Assembly (NCBI GenBank): GCA_963921195.1
Contig: OY992537.1
Span: 203,384,581 to 203,448,580, forward strand
Length of the DNA: 64,000 bases
DNA from: Pegoplata infirma
Taxonomy: Eukaryota; Arthropoda; Insecta; Diptera; Anthomyiidae
Reading direction: 5' to 3'
Each line of letters begins with the position of its first letter. Within the stretch, counting starts at the first letter, position 1. Positions 11,097-21,367 of the stretch are shown here, piece by piece. The position numbers and the translations under genes were made by a program. The notes beneath the pieces are model-generated. The model searched no databases. It saw only the letters and a list, made by a program, of their open reading frames with translations, and was not told the origin of the DNA.

Positions 11097-11499
11097 TTTT
11101 TTTAAATTCTGATTAATTTTTATTAAAAAATTAAAATAGTTTTATTCGACCTTTAAAATATTATATTTTGAGTAGGTTTATTCTAGTTCGAGGTCATTAT
11201 TTCCTTTACTAATTAAAACTATGATATTCTCATAGAATATTTTTTAAGAAAATTATTTGTCTGTTTTAAATTTATTTATGTTGGTAATTTTTTGCAAGAC
11301 TTAATCGACACGTGTTTCGGGATTTTTCAGATCACATTGTCAAGATTATTTAGCAAAAATAAAAACCCCATACAACAAGTAGCAATGGGTCTTTAATGAC
11401 AATCGTTAATGATCAAACTAAAATATTAATACATATTCGACTCTACTCTCATTGGGAATTAGAAGACGAAAATTGTATCATCGTAGTAAGATCACGATC
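11097..11499 (+). repeat. Diverged copy of the 552-bp family, cut by an assembly gap
   Basis: From TTAAATTCTGATTAA onward this follows unit positions 1 to about 400 of the 552-bp unit tandemly arrayed at 47329-53558: ATTCGACCTTTAAAATA, GACTTAATCGACACGTG and TATTCGACTCTACTCTC are all present, with many substitutions. The copy runs straight into the N gap at ATCACGATC, where the array unit reads GATCGCGATAG. Confidence 0.85.
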
Positions 11500-11699
11500 N
11501 NNNNNNNNNNNNNNNNNNNNNNNNNNNNNNNNNNNNNNNNNNNNNNNNNNNNNNNNNNNNNNNNNNNNNNNNNNNNNNNNNNNNNNNNNNNNNNNNNNNN
11601 NNNNNNNNNNNNNNNNNNNNNNNNNNNNNNNNNNNNNNNNNNNNNNNNNNNNNNNNNNNNNNNNNNNNNNNNNNNNNNNNNNNNNNNNNNNNNNNNNNN
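11500..11699. other. Assembly gap, 200 N
   Basis: Exactly 200 undetermined bases, probably a fixed-size placeholder. Open frames that cross it are meaningless. Its position inside a 552-bp-family unit suggests the assembler stopped in repeat sequence. Confidence 0.99.
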
Positions 11700-11803
11700 T
11701 TTGTAACCAACAAAGAAGACTCACTACCTCCGACCCTTAGGGCCAGGTGGTCACCGGGCAATGGTTTCGCAACATCCGTTATGAAACTAGCGTTGCAACG
11801 GCT
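11700..11803. other. Short unassigned GC-richer segment after the gap
   Basis: Contains CCGACCCTTAGGGCCAGG and GGTCACCGGGCAATGG, unusual for this window in GC content. No tRNA or coding structure is recognised; it may be the edge of a sequence lost in the gap. Confidence 0.4.
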
Positions 11804-12658
11804 CTAATTTTTTTTCTGAAAGCCTTATCCCACCATAATCAAATTTTTTGTCGTGTAATATAATAACTAGGGATGAGATTTTCATGCACTAAAAAATCGA
11901 AAATATGCGCTTAAAATATGCGCTAAAAAATTCAAAATATGCACTAAAAAACCTAAAAATATGCACTAAAAAATAAAATGTGTGCAATAAAAATCTTGTT
12001 TTCATAGGAAAAACTTCTTAAAAAGCAAAAAATAACGAGTGTTAAATAGTAACATTTAAAACTTTATATAAGCAAGATTTTTTTAAAAATTAAGAATATC
12101 TATAAAAAATAATTAAAAAGAAAAAAAATAATTTTTATTATTTTCAAAATAAATTTTTAAAATTTAAAATAGTTTTTGAAACAAATAAATTTCAATTTGT
12201 GTTTTTGCTATTTTATGCCAAAATATGCAAAAATATGCACTTAAAAGTTGGAAATATGCACAAAATATGCATTTAAAACCAAAATATGCAAAAATATGCA
12301 TTTTCATCAAAATATGCAAAAATATGCAAAAACAAATCGATGCCATTTTAATGCAAATTTCTTGATTCGGAAAGATAATTGGTCGATATCGTTTTTAGAC
12401 TATCGACAAAAAAACATGCATTTGCATGGAGATCTTATCCCTAATAATAACTAATCAAGTAATATAATAACTAATAACAAAAAAATTAAAAATCAAAACA
12501 AAATGTTTGGTTTGTAAGGAAAAATGATTTTTTAGGCCCCGTCGCTTAGGGAAGGCGTGGTCGTAGGGGCGTAATTTTTTTTTTTTTGAGCTATTTTCAA
12601 GTCGAATGGAAAAACAAGAGCAAGTTCCTTCTCAACATTTTCAAAATAAGGAACACTC
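11804..12658. mobile_element. Diverged GAGTGTCCC-family foldback, interrupted
   Basis: The right arm (GGCCCCGTCGC, GGAAGGCGTGGTCGTAGG, ending AATAAGGAACACTC-TA) and left inner arm (AAGCCTTATCCCACCATAAT) match the intact foldbacks at 15211-16318 and 28655-29598. The outer left arm is missing. A separate MITE (11880-12441) is inserted at its centre. Confidence 0.75.
11880..12441. mobile_element. TA-flanked MITE rich in AAATATGCA repeats
   Basis: Ends GGGATGAGATTTTCATGCA and TGCATGGAGATCTTATCCC are inverted, flanked by TA on each side. The interior has about a dozen AAATATGCA or AAAATATGCACT motifs in two clusters of opposite orientation relative to the termini. Such clusters resemble subterminal binding sites, but here they fill much of the element. 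Overlapping small frames on both strands are repeat artefacts. Confidence 0.75.
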
Positions 12659-13070
12659 TAATGTACACGTACATTTTTTCACCCACTTATGCCTAAATTT
12701 GTAAAATCGGTATAATTCAACTCACAGACAAAAACGAATTGTTACATTTACCCCCATATTTGTGAATACAATTAATTTTTTCACTGAAAGTGGAAATTTG
12801 TAGTATCACCAAACATTTGTAAATTTTGATTGTTGAAAAAGAATTTTGTTTTTTAACATGATAATGTTTTTAGGCTGGTGTCTAATTTTAAAAAAAGTTG
12901 CAGGACGCCACCTCAGTTTGACTATATAAGCTAACAAATGTCGAAAAAGAAAACAAGAATTACTATTTTCATTTTCTTAAAAACAAAAATTTTAATAACT
13001 TGCGTTTGTAACTTGGATAAGTGAATAAAACCGTTTTTCACCAGCTGATGAATAAAAAGTAACATAATTA
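12659..13070. other. Unassigned sequence
   Basis: Nothing recognised: no terminal repeats, domains or tandem structure. Confidence 0.5.
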
Positions 13071-14339
13071 CACTGTGCTACAGTGAAAAAATACTTCTGA
13101 TGTGACATAGTATAGGTTGTTGGCCTTATCGAGTAGATCACAAAAATGCCCATTAAACTTGCCAGACACCCTCAAATTTTACATTGTCAAAAAACTTTTT
13201 TTGTGACTTTTCTCACTAAACCTTGTGTAATTCAGAAAATTTTCAACGATTTTAAATTTTTAAACTGTTTTGGATAGAAAAAAGGATAGGGCTTTCCATG
13301 TGTGTGAATTGGTCAATACGTAAAGGAAGTATATCTATTGATTTTTTCTATAAAATAAAATTTTTTTGTTATTTTTTGAAAATTTTTCGAGTTTATCGAT
13401 TTTTTTCTGCTATAGTTCGTTTAACAACCTTTATATTTATGAGCGTTTTTTTAAAGATAATTTAATTCTAAATAAGATAAGCTTTATCCTGAAAAAATCG
13501 GATAACAATTGACAGAGATGTGATAATTTTTCTAAAAAAGAAAATTAAGATTTTGCCGGAAATCGCCGTGCAGATAACCTAGGCAAAAAAATAAATTTAT
13601 CATAAATGGTCATGTACAAAATTTTTAAAGGTTTTTGGCGCGCTGAATCCGAATCTGGTCTTTAAATTGCTCTATCTCGTCAGATTTTTGAGATATTTAA
13701 TATAAATTGATATATAAAAAACTTAATAAGATAGCGCAATTTCAAGGTCAAATTCGAATCCAGGAGGTCAAAAACCTTTAAAATTATAATACGCGACCTC
13801 TCAGTATGTTCTTTTTTTATTTTTATTTTTTGCCTGGCTTGTCTGAACGCCAATTTCATGACAATTCTTAATTTTCTTTTTTAGAAAAATTATCACAACT
13901 CTGTCAATTGTTATCCGATTTTTTTGACATAAAGCTCATCGTATTCACAATTAAATTTTCCTTAGGAATATAGCAGAAAAACATCGATAAACTCAAACAT
14001 TTTTCAAAAAATAACAAAAAAATTAGATATTGTTGAAAAACTCAATACATATCTATCTTATTTGTATAGACCAATTCACACACATGAAAAGCCCTGTCCT
14101 TCTTCTATCCAAAACAGTTCAAAATTTTAAAATCGGTTGAAAAATGTTTAAGTTACACGTGGTTTAGTGAGGAAAGTCCCAAAAAAAAACGTTTTTTGAC
14201 AATAACTTTAAAATTTGAGGGTGTCTGGCAATTTTGATGAGCATTTTTGTGATCTTTTCGACGAGACCTACAACCTTAACTACCTCATTTTAAAAGTATA
14301 TTCGATTTTGTGTTTTTTGTAGCACAGTGTTGTTTTTGA
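13071..14339. mobile_element. Long foldback element, CACTGTGCTAC family, copy 2
   Basis: Ends CACTGTGCTAC and GTAGCACAGTG are exact inverse complements. Arms match copy 1 throughout (GATCACAAAAATGCCCATTA, CCAGACACCCTCAAATTTTA). Flanks are TTA on the left and TTG on the right, one mismatch from a TWA duplication. Length of 1.27 kb is nearly the same as copy 1. Confidence 0.85.
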
Positions 14340-14353
14340 ACAAAAAATTTTTT

Positions 14354-14965
14354 TATACCCTCCAACTACAGTATGGGGGTATACTCACTTTGTCATTCCG
14401 TGTGTAACGCATCGAAATATCAGTCTAGGACCCCATGAAGTATATATATTTTATTGATCAGTGATCGATTCTAAGACATTCTAGCGATGTCCGTCTGTCC
14501 GTCCGTCCGTCCGTCTGTCCGTCTGTCCGTCCGTCCGTCTGTGGAAGACACGATACAGTCCAAAATAAAAGGGCTAGACTCCTGAAATTTGGCACAAATA
14601 TATCTTATGTTCATAGGCTGTTTAAGTTTGGAGATGGGCAAAATCGAACCAGGGGGGAAAAAGTTCCCCCTTGACGAAGTAAACCAACCAATGAAAAAAT
14701 GTAACTTTTTATAGGTTTTTTTGTATTTTTGTCAAACATATGAAACATTTTTATGCTTAAAAGAGTTAAAAGTCTTGGACTTGAACCCAGGGGATTTGAA
14801 AATGACTTTTTTTTTGGTCCGCCCCCCTTGTGGGCCTGGATATTAGCAAATAATTTGTATAATGATGAAATTGTATATCTTTTGTACAAAAAGCATAGTA
14901 ATTAAATTTGTAAACATTTTTGACCAGAGAGAAGGTGTCCCCAAGGACCCCCGAACAGGAATTTT
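14354..14965 (+). mobile_element. mini-me/INE-1-like element (CCAACTACAG subfamily), 3' truncated
   Basis: TATACCCTCCAACTACAG start, TTTGTCATTCCG and CATCGAAATATCAG core, TATATATATTT tract, then (GTCC/GTCT)n at 14488-14541. The body continues (GATGGGCAAAATCGAACCAG) as in 16668-17346. The terminal hairpin and ACTTG end are missing. Minus-strand frames of 92 and 68 codons lie in it but share nothing with known proteins. Confidence 0.75.
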
Positions 14966-15210
14966 TCAACAAAGAAATTCAACAAACACAAGCACAATTT
15001 GTTGATCTGACAAAAGTAACAAATCTTAATTTTTTTTTTTTTTCAACAAAAAATTAAACTTAAGTAATCTCTCATCCCGAGTAAAAAAGACTATATATAT
15101 TCATATAAAATTATATAAAGACATCATATATAATCATATATAGTTTAATGCGAAAAATCCCGAATAAAAAAAAGTTATATGACGCAATATTTAATTATAT
15201 ATGAACAGTA

Positions 15211-16318
15211 GAGTGTCCCTTATTTTGGAAATGTTGGAAATCTTGAGACGGTACCCGCTCATTTTTTTCCTTTTGACTTAAAAATAACTCAGGAAAAATT
15301 TTACGCCCCTAGGACCACGCCTTCCCTACGCGACGGGGCCTTAAAGAGCGGGGCCTAAAAAATCATTTTTCCATACAAACCAAAAAAATTTTTTTTTTGA
15401 TTTTTAATTTTTTTGTTATTAATTATTATATTACTTGGTTTGCTTATTCACGACAAAAAATTTGATTTTGGAGGGATAAGTCTTTCAGCGCTAAAAAATT
15501 TTTCGCAAAAAAAAAATTTGGGCGGCCGGGGTCCTACAGTAAAAAATTTTTAAAAAATATTTTTTTTTAGTTTTGACCAGCAACGGTTTTAGCTGCTATG
15601 TTGCTTTAAATGATATATATTCCAAAAAAAAAATTATTCATATCTGTGACATCTTTATCTTTTTCGAAAAAAAAATTTTTGAGCCGTAGGAATCCTACGG
15701 TAAAAAATTTTTAAAAAATATTTTTTTTTAGTTTTGAAAAGCAATGGTTTTAGTTTTTATGTTGTTTTTAATGATATATATTCCAAAAAAAATATTATTC
15801 ATATTTGTGACATTTTTATCGTGTATCGAAAAAAATCATCAATGCATTTTTTACCCTTTTTTAGAACACGATTAAGATGTCACAGATACAAAAAATATTT
15901 TTTTATGAATATATATCATTTAAAGCAACATAGCAGCTAAAACCGTTGCTGGTCAAAACTAAAAAAAAATATTTTTTAAAAATTTTTTACTGTAGGACCC
16001 CGGCGGCTCAAAATTTTTTTTTGCGAAAAATTTTTTAGCGCTGAAAGACTTATCCCACCAAAATCAAATTTTTTGTTGTGAATAAGCAAACCAAGTAATA
16101 TAATAAATAATAACAAAAAAATTAAAAATCAAAAAAAAAATTTTTTGGTTTGTATGGAAAAATGATTTTTTAGGCCCCGCTCTTTAAGGGCCCGTCGCGT
16201 AGGGAAGGCGTGGTCCTAGGGGCGTAAAATTTTTCCTGAGTTATTTTTAAGTCAAAAGGAAAAAAATGAGCGGGTACCGTCTCAAGATTTCCAACATTTC
16301 CAAAATAAGGGACACTCT
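15211..16318. mobile_element. GAGTGTCCC-family foldback, copy 1
   Basis: TA-GAGTGTCCCTTATTTTGG at the left and CCAAAATAAGGGACACTC-TA at the right. The arms, about 500 bp, are nearly perfect inverse complements, including CTACGCGACGGGGCC and the CCCGCTC block. The loop lies near 15830. TA target duplication suggests a Tc1/mariner-type MITE. Transcription would give a long hairpin RNA. The open frame at 15734-15940 crosses the loop and is not a gene. Confidence 0.9.
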
Positions 16319-16667
16319 AATGAACAGATATGCTTTTATGTAAATCCATATTAATTTTGATCCGAAAATTGGCGGATCGAATATTATACGATTGTATCAA
16401 ATTCTATTATTTTTGATAAAATAATATCAAATTTGATTAAGTTTGATCCCAAAAATGGGTCTATCTAATTGTATTAAATCATATCTTATCTGTTAAAATT
16501 AGATAAATTTTTATATAATTAGATGAAATGTGGTGAATTTTTTTGGAATTTTAAACGTGAAATTAGAAATTATTTTATCAGATTGGATACATTATCAATT
16601 AGAAGAGTTTTTATTGCATTCTTCGGAATTTTTTCGGGACTTAGCAAATTATTAAAAATTTGTAATT

Positions 16668-17346
16668 ATACCCTCCAACTACAGTATGGGGGTATACTCA
16701 CTTTGTCATTCCGTTTGTAACGCATCGAAATATCGGTCGCGGACCACGGAAAGTATATATATTATTGATCTATGATCGATTCTAAGACTTTTCTAGAATG
16801 TCCGTATGTCCGTCCGTCCGTCCGTCTGTATAAGACACGATGCAGTCCAACATAAAAGAGATAGACTCGTTAAGTTTGGCAGGAATATATCTTTTGGTCC
16901 TAGGCAGTTTAAGTTCGTAAATGGGCAAAATCGGACCAGGGGGGAAAAAGTTACCCCTTATAGAACTTAACTGACCTCTGAAAAACGCCATATTTTCGCA
17001 GGTTTTTTGTATTTTTGTTAAGCAAATGAAACAATTTGATGTCAGAAAAAGTTCAAGGTCCTGCAATTGGACTAAGGAAATAAACAAAATCGTTTTTTTT
17101 GCCCGCCCCCTTTTGTGGGCGTGGATATTAAAAATGTTTTTAAATAATGATAAAATTGTATTACTTAATCTGAAAAAGCATAATAAATAAATTTGTAAAA
17201 ATTTACCGCATGGGTTTATGTGTCCCCTAATGAGCCCTTCTGACCCCCCCCCCAATAAAAAACACCCCTGCAATTTTTTTTTAATTCTTTTTATATGTTG
17301 GAGGGTATTATAGATTCGGCACAGCCGAATTTAACACTCTCACTTG
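16668..17346 (+). mobile_element. mini-me/INE-1-like element, complete
   Basis: TATACCCTCCAACTACAG start with inverted GGGGGTATA, core CATCGAAATATCGGTC, TATATATATTATTG tract, (GTCC)n at 16809-16830, GGGCAAAATCGGACCAGG body, GGAGGGTATTATAG, hairpin TTCGGC-ACA-GCCGAA, end CTCACTTG before TTTT. The 163-codon minus-strand frame across it follows the GTCC repeat and has no recognisable domain. It abuts the next element with only TTTT between. Confidence 0.85.
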
Positions 17347-17350
17347 TTTT

Positions 17351-18041
17351 TATACCCTCCACTTAGTGATAGAGGGTATATATAAGTTTGTCATTCCGTT
17401 TGTAACTCATCGAAATATCGGTCTGGGACCCCATAAAGTATATATATTCATGATGCCCGATCGATTTTAAGACATTCTAGCGATGTCCGTCTGTCCGTCT
17501 GTCCGTCTGTCCGTCTGTCCGTCTGTCCGTCTGTCCGTCTGTCCGTCTGTCCGTCTGTCCGTCTGTCCGTCTGTCTGTCTGTCTGTGGAAAATGCTCTCG
17601 CGGACAAAATATTGCACAGAGATGACTGAAACTTAAAATATATATTGGAAGTTCTCCCGAGAAGTTTGGTATTGCATTTGAGCGATATCGGTTCAGCGGT
17701 TCAAAAGTTATGAACGAAAATGTAAGCACACCTCAAAAATTTCAGTACATTCAACATAACCTAAAAATACAAAATGCTCTAATTCGGCTTCTGGTTGACA
17801 TATGTGAACATAATCGAACACCAAATGGTATTTAAACATGTACGAACATATTTTTTGACAAAAAAAGAAAAAAATCGCGGATTTTTTTTTTACCAAAATT
17901 TTGTTTCGCGGAAATTTTTTTTCAAAAAATTTTTTTTTTCAAAATTAATTTCCTTTTAAATAAAGTTTTTTGCAATAACCTTTTTGAAATTGTGGAGGGT
18001 ATCACTACATTCGGCAAGGCCGAATTTAACTTTTTTACTTG
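17351..18041 (+). mobile_element. mini-me/INE-1-like element with expanded GTCY tract
   Basis: TATACCCTCCACTTAGTG start, AGAGGGTATATATAAG inverse partner, TTTGTCATTCCG and CATCGAAATATCGGTC core, then an uninterrupted (GTCTGTCC)n array at 17487-17586. The body is followed by GTGGAGGGTATC, the hairpin TTCGGC-AAG-GCCGAA and a TTACTTG end. The expanded tract fits the idea that mini-me elements seed microsatellites. A minus-strand Thr/Asp/Arg/Gln frame is pure microsatellite translation. Confidence 0.87.
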
Positions 18042-18565
18042 TTTTTTCTAAAATCATTTTTAAGGGATTTAAAAATTCCAAAAAATTTTTGAGTATTAGA
18101 AAATTTAAAAACATTTTTTCGGAACTTAAAAATTTTTCAAAAAAAAATAAAATTTCTCCTAAAAACATTTTCAATGATTTTTTTACTCCAAATGACTTTT
18201 TTACTCCGGGACTTTGGAAAATTTTCATAAAATTTTTTAGGACTTGAAAATTTTTTAATTTTTATTTAATTGTTCGGGACTTAGAAAATTTAGAAAAATT
18301 TTTTCGGGATATAATTATAAATAAAATCATATATCTTTTTATCTGCCATATCTAAAAATTCCCGACATTATATGTCATATCTAATTTCATATAGATCGGT
18401 ATGTAAATAGATATGAATATGTATGTTATCATTTTAAAAAATAAGGAAAAATACAATGCTATATATAAACTTATATGTCCATATCAATGTTCATGCATAA
18501 CCATATATAAATATAAATAATTATATAATAGCATATATGATTATATCAGATCTTTTTTACTCGGG

Positions 18566-19087
18566 ATGAGTCGATAAAACGATATAAAAACTTATCAAAT
18601 TTGATGAAATCTCATCAAATTTGATATAATTTTAATATAATTTTATATAGTTATATGCGAAAATTGGACCCTCCCGAGTAAAAAAGATTATATATAATTT
18701 TACTTATTTTTATATAAACATGTATTATTTCATAAATTTATACGTAAATTGTTTTGCTATCATATAAGATTATATATATTTACACTTCGTATCTTTTTCT
18801 TATATAAAATTATATAAAAGAAAATGTTAAGTTATACATAATAACATATGATTAGAGTGAGTTTATATAATTACATATGAAATATAAAAATTTGTCTGTT
18901 TGTTTTATATAATTTAATATAACAAAATATTTGACGACATTTTATATAAAACTTTATGCAACTTTTTTCTGAATCATATGCAATCTTATATATAATTATA
19001 TATAATTTTACTTATTTTTATATAAACATATATTATTTGATAAATTTATACGTAAATTGTTTTGCTATCATATAAGATTATATATAT
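18566..19087. repeat. CCCGAG-family sequence with 308-bp tandem duplication
   Basis: A left terminus CCCGAGTAAAAAAGATT starts at 18674, after outer-element sequence. The block ACGTAAATTGTTTTGCTATC recurs at about 18744 and 19052, a 308-bp period. The second copy is split exactly after GATTATATATAT by later insertions and resumes at 26867 with TTTACACTTCG, where the first copy reads straight through at 18784. This gives a clean empty-site comparison inside the window. Confidence 0.75.
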
Positions 19088-20172
19088 GGGGCAAAACGCG
19101 TCAACGGTCCACACCCAAAAACCAATGTTGTCCGATTTAAGTATAATTTTGGCAAAATATTAGGTTAATGATAGGTAGTATAAATTACAAATATAAAATT
19201 TTTTGATGAAATATTGGCAGAGTTACAGGGTTGGGAAGTTTTGATGTTTTTGAAAAGAATATATTTTGGTGAATTTTAATTAACACTTTGATGAAACAAA
19301 AATTATAATTTAAAAAACTAATTTTAAAGTATTTTTGATGGCCTTTAAAATGGCATTTGTGATTTTTTTGAAAAAAATAAATTTGACCTTAAAATTCAAG
19401 GTCAAAATAATAAATTGTAATTATCTTATAAGGGTCGCACTTTTAAATTTTTTTCACTAAGCCCATTAGAAAGCTTGACATTTTTTTTAATTTCGGTTTT
19501 TTTAAAAAAAATGGTATGTATGATACTTTATGAGAAATCAATTTTTTAGGAGTATATAACACTCAAATTGTACTGAAATCGCTTTAATCTGCATATAATA
19601 ACAACAACAAAAATCAATGCTTAGATAAAGTGTGCGTTGTAAACACACACAACAAACGTTGCACGCATAAAAAATAAAGAAATCAGTTCAGTTTGGGTGT
19701 TATGTACTCGTAAAAAAATTGATTTCTGATAAAGTATCATACATACCATTTTTTAAAAAAAAACCGAAATTAAAAAAAATTTCAACCTTTCTAGTGGGCT
19801 TAGTGAAAAAAATCTAAAAGTGCGACCCTTATAAGATAATTACAATTTAATATTTTGACCTTGAATTTTAAGGTCAAATTTATTTTTTTCAAAAAAAACA
19901 TAAATGCCATTTTAAAGGCCGTCAAAAATACTTTAAAAGTCGTTTTTAAAATTATAATTTTTGTTTCACCAAAATGTTAATTAAAATTCACCAAAATATG
20001 TTCTTTTCAAAAACATCAAAACTTTCCAACCCTGTAACTCTGCCAATATTTCATCAAAAAATGTTATATTTGTAATTTAGAATACCTATCATTAACCTAC
20101 TATTTCACCAAAATTATACTTAAATTGGACAACATTTGTTTTTTGGTGTGGACCTTTGACGCGTTTTGCCCC
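19088..20172. mobile_element. 1.1-kb foldback with GGGGCAAAACGCGTC ends
   Basis: Ends GGGGCAAAACGCGTCAA and TTGACGCGTTTTGCCCC (with one small indel near the left end). Arms of about 480 bp match inverted (AATTACAATTTA, GGTCAAATTTATTTTTTTC blocks) around a ~100-bp non-palindromic loop near 19600-19700 rich in ACACAC and AACAAC. Comparison with the uninterrupted tandem copy at 18784 indicates an ATAT duplication at the insertion point. Confidence 0.85.
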
Positions 20173-20249
20173 ATACCCGAGTAAAAAAAAATTGTATGGT
20201 AAAACATGTTATCTTATAAAATTATATATAATTTATTGGATCTGATTTT

Positions 20250-20570
20250 GCTAAATTTCATCCGAAAATTGGCCGCGCCAAAGTTATCTCATTACATCTT
20301 ATAATATATGAAGTTACAGTTTAATATTTGATTGTATGTGATTTCATCCGGAAATTGGCCGCGCCAAAGTTATCCCAAATTATCTATTATCATGATTTTG
20401 TATTAAATATAATATGATAAGATGTAATTTCATCCGGAAATTGGCCGCGCCAAAGTTATCTTAAAATATCCAATATCATGATTTTATATTAAATTGGATA
20501 TTATATAATGTAATTTCATCCGAAATTTGGCCGCGCCAAAGTTATCTTTTAATATCTGATATTTTGATTT
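20250..20570. repeat. ~86-bp tandem repeat with TTGGCCGCGCCAA palindrome
   Basis: Four units start TTTCATCCGGAAATTGGCC near 20258, 20341, 20428 and 20515. Each has TTGGCCGCGCCAA, a 13-bp palindrome that is strikingly GC-rich for this window, followed by AGTTATC and AT-rich sequence. The GC-rich core is the best conserved part, possibly because it is bound by a protein. Confidence 0.85.
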
Positions 20571-20684
20571 TATAAAAAAATTATTGGATACATTTTTATC
20601 CAAAAAATGTTTCTGTTTTTAGATTTATTTTTAGATATAATAATGTCAAACTGAAAATAAATAAAAAAAAAAAAAAACTTCGAA

Positions 20685-20752
20685 CGGACGGGGATTAGAA
20701 CCACAAGTCTTCCGTTTTGTAATCGCAATCTCTACCCTCTAGACCAGCGGAC
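20685..20752 (-). other. tRNA-like segment (pseudo-tRNA or SINE head)
   Basis: On the minus strand a TGGTCTAGAGGGTAGAG A-box-like stretch and GGTTCTAATCC B-box-like stretch are spaced as in a tRNA, with GTCCGC and CGTCCG near the ends. I cannot form a convincing acceptor stem or anticodon loop. It may be the head of a decayed SINE. Confidence 0.5.
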
Positions 20753-21109
20753 GTTGTTAGCAAATAACAACTTTAAAAGACTTACTAGTTTTAAATAAAT
20801 TGATCGTATCTAATTATATCAAATTGATCTAACATATAGTAAGTAATATATGATTACATCCAATTAAATATGTTATTCACTTGTACACAATTTTCAAAAA
20901 GACTTAGAAAATTTTTGATAAAATTTGCAAAAAAAAAAAATTGGAATGACGTACAGCGCTATTAGCGGCTTCCATGGTAAGCTTAAACAGTAATTTTAAT
21001 GTAGCGGTATGCCTTATTTCGAAGTCATAGGCTTCCAAAGTGAAATAAGACTTTGGCTTATAAATTTGAAATTTTTCATGGAATCAGGAAATCAGAATTA
21101 GATTTGAGA
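20753..21109. other. Unassigned sequence
   Basis: AT-rich, with an inverted pair CTTATTTCGAAGTC / GTGAAATAAGACTTTGG near 21010-21060. No gene seen. Confidence 0.4.
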
Positions 21110-21367
21110 TCGGGTTCCAAAAATCATTGATAATTTGATAATTTAAACCAAATATAGCTATTATTAACTATAAAAATGCAATAAAAATTTTTAAAAATGA
21201 TTGCAAAAATTCAAAAAGTAAAATTTTTTAAGTTCTAAAAAAACAAATGCAATAAAAAAGTGTTTTCCATTTAAAAAAAAAATAAAAAAATATATTTTTT
21301 TCTGGAATCGAACTCGGGTTCCCAAACATGATAGATAATTTTATAATAAATTAAATATAGTTATATA
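21110..21367 (-). repeat. ~200-bp satellite unit with tRNA-like B box, unit 1 (plus partial)
   Basis: Contains AATGATTGCAAAAATTC, AATAAAAAAGTGTTTTC and, on the minus strand, GGGAACCCGAGTTCGATTCC, a B-box match (GTTCGATTCC). Ends AAATATAGTTATATA. A partial preceding unit is marked by GGGTTCCAAAAATCATTG. Unit 2 continues directly after the Helitron at 24213. Confidence 0.75.

Larger units (their letters stand above)
15076..18565. mobile_element. CCCGAG-family element with nested insertions
   Basis: Starts CCCGAGTAAAAAAGA and ends TCTTTTTTACTCGGG, flanked by AT on both sides. Own sequence is very AT-rich with many ATATATAAT and GGGACTTAGAAAATTT phrases. It has been invaded by a GAGTGTCCC foldback (15211-16318) and two mini-me-like elements (16668-17346, 17351-18041). 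Removing them leaves about 1 kb, comparable to the 1.45-kb copy at 61530-62981 (0.85 kb after subtracting its own insert). No transposase is seen; superfamily unknown. The pairing of these two ends is inferred from matching flanks. Confidence 0.7.

Noticed and set aside
11396..11761. Open frames spanning the gap
   Set aside because: Most of their length is N.
16782..17273. 163-codon minus-strand frame, longest outside the retrotransposon
   Set aside because: Lies wholly within a mini-me-like element and ends in its microsatellite; homologous copies at 14354 and 63356 do not keep the frame open.
17448..17729. 93-codon minus-strand frame with TDRQTDRR repeats
   Set aside because: Direct translation of the GTCY microsatellite of a mini-me-like element.
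20685..20752. Functional tRNA gene on the minus strand
   Set aside because: Box-like sequences are present but no acceptor stem or plausible anticodon loop can be formed.
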